Shown here piece after piece: positions 57,743 through 64,000 of a stretch of 64,000 nucleotides of DNA (the first letter of the stretch is position 1; each line of letters starts with the position of its first letter). A program made the translations under genes and the position numbers. This stretch comes from Candolleomyces eurysporus (taxonomy: Eukaryota; Basidiomycota; Agaricomycetes; Agaricales; Psathyrellaceae), in NCBI GenBank assembly GCA_027579435.1, contig JANBPK010000757.1, forward strand, positions 1 through 64,000, read 5' to 3'. The notes beneath the pieces are model-generated. The model saw only the letters and a list, made by a program, of their open reading frames with translations, had not been told where the DNA came from and searched no databases.

Positions 57743-58788
57743 AATGGTGACCTCTCTCCANAGGGGCAATGGGTAGCAGGCGAGGGGGCAGAAAAGTATC
57801 TCCCTATGACAGGAGCTGGTGCAGTAGTGGTGAAGCGNGAGCTGCAGGAAGGGTAAGAAGTTTATGGCACACTTATATGATTGCTCTGTACCTTGTTTGC
57901 CTTTATGTCGCCCATAGGAGATCNCCCATCTTGGGTCCCCGGACCCTATTGCGAGGCGAGGGATTTCTATATGCTTCTGACACGAGGATGGATACGTGCC
58001 ATTGCCGCATCGTCCTCCNCGATTTGCATCATGATGCAAATACAGATCTTCTTCCGCGAATCTGCGGTGAGCAAGTTCAACGACCCTGGAACANGCGCTC
58101 AGCTCGTCCTTCGGAAAAGAGTGNGGGNAAACACAGAGCAGAGCCTAACCAATTCGAGCTCCCTTGACCGCGACGATGGCTCTACAANGGTTTCCTNAGT
58201 CCCCCAGGGTTGAAACCAATACGCCACTTCTTGATCACATCGTCAAAAGCGGCTGTCTTGATTGCAATCTTGTCTCAGCGTGAGGCTCACGGCATGGTTT
58301 TCCAGGGAACCAGAACAGAACATTATGNAATCTTGGAATCGGGAGCTGTTTCCGGAACGAACCAGATCGCCTTCATCTCAGTCACTAGTCACGGGTCCAA
58401 AGTCGAACTGTTTTGGAGATGTCCACTTTGGTTTCCCCGGGTTTGATGGCAGTGGCGGCGATAGGATGCAATCGCAATTGTTGTGTTCGAGGAGCGCAAG
58501 TGCAGCCTGATNCTTAGCCGCTATACAGTTGTGAAGACATGTTTAGATATCTTTACTACGCTAGCAAATCAACCAACATGATCTACATCATGATATACTA
58601 GTACATACTTTGNANAAGTCCGAGGGTNCGAGCTACACACTGCCTCCCGGAAATCGTGCGTACTAGAAGCTTGAAAGGGTAATCCAAAATACAAACACCA
58701 GCTATCATCGTGATAAGTGGATCACGTGAGGGTNAAGCATGCCATAAGCGCTCGATCGAAGTTTCTAGACTACCGTAGTAGTTTCAGG
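57743..58788. other. Intergenic, N-rich
   Basis: No gene seen in about 1 kb. Confidence 0.35.
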
Positions 58789-59192
58789 CTAAGCGCTGCC
58801 TCGGACGGCGCCCGCGCCTATTGCCTCTGATTTCTCCTTCACGGAGCTCGTCGCCTGTGGCCTTTGGATCCCTTCTTCCGGTGGAAGGGGTATCCGAAAC
58901 CTTGAATGAATCAATGAGGGTGCCGTCAAGGGCGAACCTGTGTTCTGGAGCTGTGGTGGCGGCGACCACGACGGCGAGGTGGGGCACTGCGACGCGCTCT
59001 GCCCTCCGCCGTCGTCGGTGGACTCCCATCCCGAGTGTTTTGGAAATGGGATTGGAATGTCGAGGTCGATTGCGGTTGGTCCTTCATTTTTCTTTGNAAA
59101 TATATCTTGTCCAATCCTGTTATTGCAGTTGCTCCCTGCTGACGACGGTGAGCAGCACTATTTGAACTCGGNCTCTAGAACTCACCGTTCAT
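58789..59192 (-). CDS. Small two-exon family protein D3
   Basis: Exon 1 59192-59186 (ATGAACG), exon 2 59135-58789, 117 residues. Signature TAIDLDIPIPFPKHSGW, then SLIHSRFRIPLPPEEG and an extended C-terminus (VKEKSEAIGAGAVRGSA). Divergent from the intact tRNA-Thr 700 nt away. It lies outside the near-identical right arm and so is an independent copy. Confidence 0.6.
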
Positions 59193-59885
59193 TCTCCCAT
59201 AAGGCTTTCTAATCACAAGTAGAGGACAGATTGGCTAGAAGGCTATCCCTCTCGATGTTGGGAACTGTTGTCAGAGCAATGAAGGGGGAGGGGGAAAAGG
59301 GTAGCAAAGGAGTAGNCATTCGTATGACTCTNGCGGCATGGGAGCACCCTTTTTTCACCACCTCAGGATGCTAACGGGGACTTCCGAACATCNTCTTTCC
59401 AATAAGTCCAATCTGGGACCGAGACTGACATATCCTCCCTGTCTATCTCACCTGGAAGCAACTTTCGTTAGNGAGTCCATGGACTTGAAGAGGTCGTCCC
59501 TGTTTGGCATCTATTTGTCAATCNTGGACTGACCCATCATAGCAGCAGATGAGGCTTCCTAGGAATGACGAAAGAAATTCTCCGCTGATCTAAGCTTTAG
59601 AAGTGCCAGTTTATCATACGCTGAAGAGGTCNGTGAGTCGAAAGGATCGTCCGAGTCCATACTTACATGGTCTCTTTCCCCATAATAATGGAGCCGATCA
59701 NGCGCTCCAGGCTTCAACTGCCACTGACGTCTTTCTTCGAGCTCTGGAGCGCCATACATAGCTATGAGCGTATTTACGACTAGGCGCAAGCCCCAGTACA
59801 CCTGANGGTGGAAGAACCTCATCGGNAACCCTTCTAGTACATTCGACCACAGCCGGATGGAGGCTAGCGACCCTCGCCTGAACGA
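59193..59885. other. Intergenic
   Basis: No gene seen between D3 and the tRNA. Confidence 0.35.
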
Positions 59886-59957
59886 GCCGCGTTGGCGTAG
59901 TGGTAGCGCGTCCCACTTGTAATGGGAAGGTCATTCGTTCAATCCGGGTACGTGGCA
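59886..59957 (+). tRNA. tRNA-Thr(UGU)
   Basis: 72 nt without intron or CCA. Acceptor GCCGCGT pairs with ACGTGGC (one G-U); D arm GCGTAGTGGTAGCGC; anticodon stem TCCCA/TGGGA around loop CTTGTAA (anticodon TGT); T arm ATTCG/CGGGT with loop TTCAATC. Discriminator A. Confidence 0.88.
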
Positions 59958-60817
59958 TCGTTGTTTTTACTCCCTTCTACGAAANCCTTACGTAATCACA
60001 TTGCATAGTAATCAAGTTGCACTTTTGCTTCGCTTTCCACCTCNNNCTCGTCTGAAATGTTGCTTTGTCCTTACACCCTGCGCCTGCATCTGGGCATAAG
60101 CTCAACTTGAAAGCTCGGCAATTGCTNTGGCGAATGGTGGGTGACGNTNGTGAGCTCAGCGTTCTTTGTTGTTCGCCNTTGCTTACCGATTGCCTTGANN
60201 TCAAGTTGCTACATTTCCTACCTGTGGCTACTTGCTATGGGGTCCAAGCTCCTTGNTNGNNACCATNGTCATTGTCNTCGCTCTAGTATCCCCGGATCTN
60301 GCTNAAGGTCGTGACCTCCAATGACGCCTGTTTTGGANGACAATNNNGNNCTCGCCTAAAAATTGTTGGACAAGCTTTAACCCAAGAGTCCACGACTTCC
60401 ACGAATCTCTATGGTCGCNCACCTCTCAAGAGCATACGTTNGGTACCTGAATATCTCAAAGAGAAACAAATNAATCCATTATGCCCGACAGGACACCGCG
60501 ACTTCGCCAGGCAACCACGTTTCATGCCAGCCCCGAGACTTNGAAGTGCTCACATAGTCGTGTGGCACCTCCCCATCCTTTTCAACAGTTAGAAGTTTCA
60601 ATCGGAACGCTGGGTCATCGAAGACGGAACTCCCGGCACTCAGCGAGTCTTAAAGCTTCATATCGAACTGTGCTCGCCGAGTCTAGCGTCGAACGTGATG
60701 ATCCAGCTCTAGATAATGGATCGTATCTCGGCATGTCTTGCCCTGCGCTCTATCTCCTGAGGAATATACAGATTGTCTTACGGCTCAAGAGCAAGACGCG
60801 ACGATGCCCAGTAGCAG
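59958..60817. other. Likely 5' part of gene Y, unresolved
   Basis: The 60.04-60.25 kb block is homologous to the arm relics near 8.0 and 49.5 kb. Short coding-like pieces occur (YLKEKQ and a 155-codon frame at 60481-60948 on the same strand), but Ns prevent a gene model. Confidence 0.3.
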
Positions 60818-61093
60818 CACTGGTGGACGGTAGGAGGAATGATAATGCCGTTCAAGATTCCGAAAGGAGATTTGGGCCCCAACCATCCTCATCCGGACAT
60901 ATNCTTCGAGAAGGTTTATTCGAGGTGAACAAGCTGTCGCCCAATTAAGGAGCTATCCTCAGATGAGGACTCGAGGTTCGAAGACTTGGCGCGGTATTAT
61001 GACTATACTGCCCGCCCTTACACTNATCCTCGCACTTTCTACGTTTACCTCAGANATAGGATGATTTTGAAGAATTGGGCTCCCGAGCCNGAG
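60818..61093 (+). CDS. Gene Y, unrecognised (internal exons)
   Basis: Two exons read together: 60818-60924 (HWWTVGGMIMPFKIPKGDLG, then HPHPDI, FFEKVYS) and 60976-61093 (FEDLARYYDYTARPYT, PRTFYVYLR, MILKNWAPEPE), joined by a 51-nt intron; total 225 nt in phase, followed by donor GTGAGT. First and last exons are not resolved. Damaged pieces of this gene lie in both arms next to the RRM relics, so it has been part of the duplicated unit. No known domain recognised. Confidence 0.45.
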
Positions 61094-61799
61094 GTGAGTG
61101 CAGTGGCATCTTTCTTAATCGTGGGCGGTGACCATCGGGAACTTTGAAGCATACCGAAGCTCACGAAAGAAGAAGTTGCGATGTTCGAGGCGTGNGGTCC
61201 TTGATGACGAGTGATCGCTCGGGTGCAGACTTTCTCGNCATATCACGATCGATGGTCGGTGAGCTTATGACGTTCAATTTCAATTTGCTTCGACGTACAG
61301 AACTATTTTCCCAACCCGTGCCCCATTCAAACATCTCGCCTCTCCTTCACATCNCATTTATTTCTCGTTTTCAATCACCCGTGCCATCCCCAAGCGTCTC
61401 CCAAGTTCATGTTCCCATCATTTTGAGTTTTCAATGACTCACGTCATCCCCATCTCATGTCTTTCATTTCAAATGTATTAATCGTGCTGTACTATTCTAG
61501 ATTATATGCATTGTATCCATTGTAAAGCAAGGGCATGAAAGGTCGTGAAGAAAACGGGTAGTGATGTGAAGAGACCATGCAAGACTAGGAATAGGGGAAA
61601 GTGTGTCGTGGAAAGCAAATTAGGGTATATACGTATATGTACAATGAGTGCAAAGCAGGAGGATAGATAAGTATGGCAATGATGATCAGGGCNGCAAAAA
61701 GAGACAAACGAATCCACACACAAAGCAAACGAATAAGTATAGAAAGANCCGATCGTCCATCCGACCATCGGCCAATTCCGCAGTCAGGCTCTAGATAGA
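61094..61799. other. 3' part of gene Y and intergenic
   Basis: IPKLTKEEVAMFE near 61155 continues gene Y; the sequence up to about 61370 (ATTTATTTCTCGTTTTCAAT) matches the junction seen in the arm relics. Nothing recognised after that. Confidence 0.35.
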
Positions 61800-62992
61800 T
61801 TAGTTGACGCCAGGCACGACTGGTACCATGGCATTCAGCGCACTCCACTGATACCCCGATGGTACAACGGGTGGAGATTGGGCAAACGGCGATGTGGTCA
61901 CCTGAGAGGCTTGCTGCGTCTGCACTCTGGGCACAGGCGCATCAACACCAAGGTTCGCACCAGCGCTCGTANCCTGGGCTGTCTGGTGACGCTGAGCAGC
62001 CTGCATCACCTTCGTATGCACATACTGCTGCACACACTCGTACCCGTAAAGGTCGTTCTCAACGGCGGATACCCTCGAAAAATTTGTCCACCCAGGGGTA
62101 CCCGATCTACACGGGGAACCAAAGATCCCGCTGTTGTTGAAATCGATGATGACAGCGCACCCGTTTTCATCAAGCATGATGTTGCTCGGGGTGATGTCGT
62201 TGTGAGCTAACCCCAGCGAGTGCATATGCGTGATGCCCGCGAANATGCCGTTAAGGATGAGGTTGAAGTTGAATGGTGGTTGCCTGGATAGGGTAGATGG
62301 AAGTTGTTGTTATGTTCATTGTTGGGGAAAATAGAGGCGCGCGGGGGTGGGGTTGCGAGGCGACGCGAATCGGAGAGCGAGCGAATAACACGAGCGAAAG
62401 CGGGAATTAGAGAACGATGTACCAAGGAGCCAAGTTAGCATTGAGTCCATTGTNGTCGGAGGAAAGCAGTTGCCGTTACTCACTGATTTTTGGGAACATG
62501 ATTTTCGAGGAGGGCGGCGAGTGTGCAGGGATACTTCTTCATACATATCCCAGTGACAAGTCCCCTCTTTTCGTCAACCAGACACCCATAATACTGAGCG
62601 ATATTTGGATGTGGATTTCGATGGAGAGCTTCCAGCACGCAGATCTCCTGCCGCACTTTTTCAGCGATACCCGCTGTTTCGTCGTAGCCCACCAACCGGG
62701 GCTGTTTTATAAATACAGGGCCGGGATTCACGAAGTAGTTGTCGAAGCGGGTGATCGAGGGTGACCACGCAGGCTGGAAGTGCAAACGGGGGATAGGTGT
62801 GCACGGAAAGGTGTCGAGTTCTTGTGGGTGGAAGTGGCCAAGTTTGCGGCTGGGTATTCGGGTGATGTAGACCTTCCCGTCTTTCGACTCGCGCCATATC
62901 ACCGCCAAGAAAGTGGGCACCGTAGGAGGTGTGGGCGATGCCAGAGCCTTNAGACTCCAGGACGCGGCTTGGTCCAGAATCTCTCTAGTCAT
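61800..62992 (-). CDS. Protein-kinase-like protein, 330 residues
   Basis: Exon 1 62992-62484 and exon 2 62283-61800 join in phase (CA|G) to exactly 331 codons. N-lobe features: FIKQP with a Lys in the ATP-site position and EICVLEAL as a C-helix Glu. After RNPHPNIAQYYGCLVDE and a hinge, the catalytic loop is HNDITPSNIMLDE (HRD changed to HND, Asp and Asn kept). The metal-binding DFG is DFN. The tail is Gln/Pro/Ser/Ala-rich (VQTQQASQVTTSPFAQSP). Substrate unknown; activity possible but atypical. Few Ns inside. Confidence 0.7.
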
Positions 62993-64000
62993 GACCAGAN
63001 CGAGGGTTGTAGAGCTGCAAACACAAGATACAATTTCGCGTTCGCCCGGCGATACGCGAACACCCTAGNGGGTGGAAGGANGTGGCAGGAGGTGGGNTAG
63101 AGTGAGCAAGCAAAGGAGCACAAGACAGATTCGAGAGGCGGGAGGGAACGAAAAGGCGCTGTGGGGAAAGCCAATTGGGGGAGCGTCAGGGTTGTAGTAG
63201 GTTGACGTCGTCCCTTATATNATGCCAATCTGTGGCGCCTAATGGACACCGTTTATCCATCGAGATAGCACTCACTCTTGTTACGCCGCATCTGTAGATG
63301 GCCAGATCTAGCNCTCCTGGATTCCTGACAAATGGGTCAGATATGCCTCACATGATCGATGAATACATTCCGCTTCAGGGTTTCTTGGCGTGCTTGAAGT
63401 GGGTGTTAGCGCGAGCCACCAAAATGCTTCCTTGGTGATCATCACAAGACACCCGTCGAAATTGAATCGTGTTTGGAAGAGCTTATTTTGTGAGCGAACA
63501 AGTATGTGCCTGCAGGAGACCACGTTGCGAACCTTATTTGAAGACCGAAGTTTCCACTGAGATGACCTTGGCCAGCTTGAAGACGATTGGNACAAGCGGT
63601 CACAACTCGTGGATATCAATCCGTATTGAGCGTGGTCATCTGCTCACCTGCGGCAACGCNAGGAGATTGCCAGGAGAGTTCAGGTGTCGCCTGATCCCAG
63701 GGAATATCTCCACGGAGTCGTCAAAAGGCCTGTGCTAATAATTCCCATATTGGACGTCCGATTGTCGTGTCCACTTCATTTCCCTTGACGCAAGACTTGC
63801 TCCAAACTCAAAGGTAAAAGCCCACATTAAAAGGACANTGACAGACGCCGCTGAAGATAAGACTCAGAAACTTAAGNCTTTGTCGCATACATTGAAATGC
63901 CTTCCCATGAACTTTGAATAGATCGATAACGATCTTNGTGGATGNAGAAGCGCTCCTTTTGAATGTGCGCTGGAAAACCCTTTGCCAAGAACGTTTGAAG
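62993..64000. other. End of window, no clear gene
   Basis: A minus-strand stretch near 63310-63480 (RFNFDGCLVMITKEAFWWLA) looks coding but is not connected to a recognisable gene. N-rich end. Confidence 0.3.

Noticed and set aside
60481..60948. 155-codon plus-strand frame
   Set aside because: A different frame on the same strand (exon 60818-60924 of gene Y) reads better and splices in phase with the next exon.
1..64000. Transposon or CRISPR origin of the repeats
   Set aside because: No reverse transcriptase, transposase, helicase, LTR or regular spacer array could be recognised; CRISPR arrays are not expected in fungi.

Overview
The window looks like nuclear DNA of a basidiomycete mushroom-type fungus (Agaricomycetes is my inference). 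Supporting signs are compact genes with many 50-60 nt GT-AG introns, TATA boxes about 75-130 nt upstream of ATGs, MYND-finger proteins, a mitochondrial uS19 gene, a CaaX-ending pheromone-like precursor and a soluble HMG-CoA reductase. Single N bases are frequent and often sit at homopolymer runs. In several genes removing one base at the N restores the frame, so many apparent frameshifts may be base-calling errors.

Layout. The window is dominated by a giant inverted duplication. Positions 1-12225 (left arm, running off the window start) match the reverse complement of 45365-57620 almost base for base. Between them a much more diverged inverted homology continues (about 12.9-17.7 kb against 38.9-43.6 kb). 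A third, direct copy of the HMG-CoA reductase unit lies at about 17.0-21.2 kb. The arms carry three copies of a 514-residue soluble HMG-CoA reductase (one clearly intact), three copies of a small acidic-tailed gene next to it, five damaged copies of an RRM gene whose intact parent is at 38305-39414, and a family of small two-exon genes with a shared IDL..PVP.P.YSGW motif (eleven loci). Three of these small genes are paired with a divergent tRNA-Thr or tRNA-Thr relic.

The central 21.4-38 kb is mostly single-copy: a MYND protein, a single-pass membrane protein with two PPxY motifs, mitochondrial uS19, two acidic or proline-rich C2H2-type proteins, a cyclin-box-like protein, a second MYND protein, the pheromone-like precursor (31758-31937, minus), a COQ8/ADCK (UbiB) kinase divergent from an unrecognised Ser/Pro-rich protein, and then the intact RRM gene. 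Past the right arm (57.7-64 kb) are another small-family gene, an intact tRNA-Thr(UGU), an unrecognised gene whose fragments also occur in the arms, and a protein-kinase-like gene.

Functionally the central genes look like ordinary housekeeping or regulatory genes (ubiquinone synthesis, mitochondrial translation, ubiquitin adaptor). The duplicated arms look like a locus under repeated rearrangement. The two most notable items are the small two-exon family and the conserved palindrome upstream of every HMG-CoA reductase copy.
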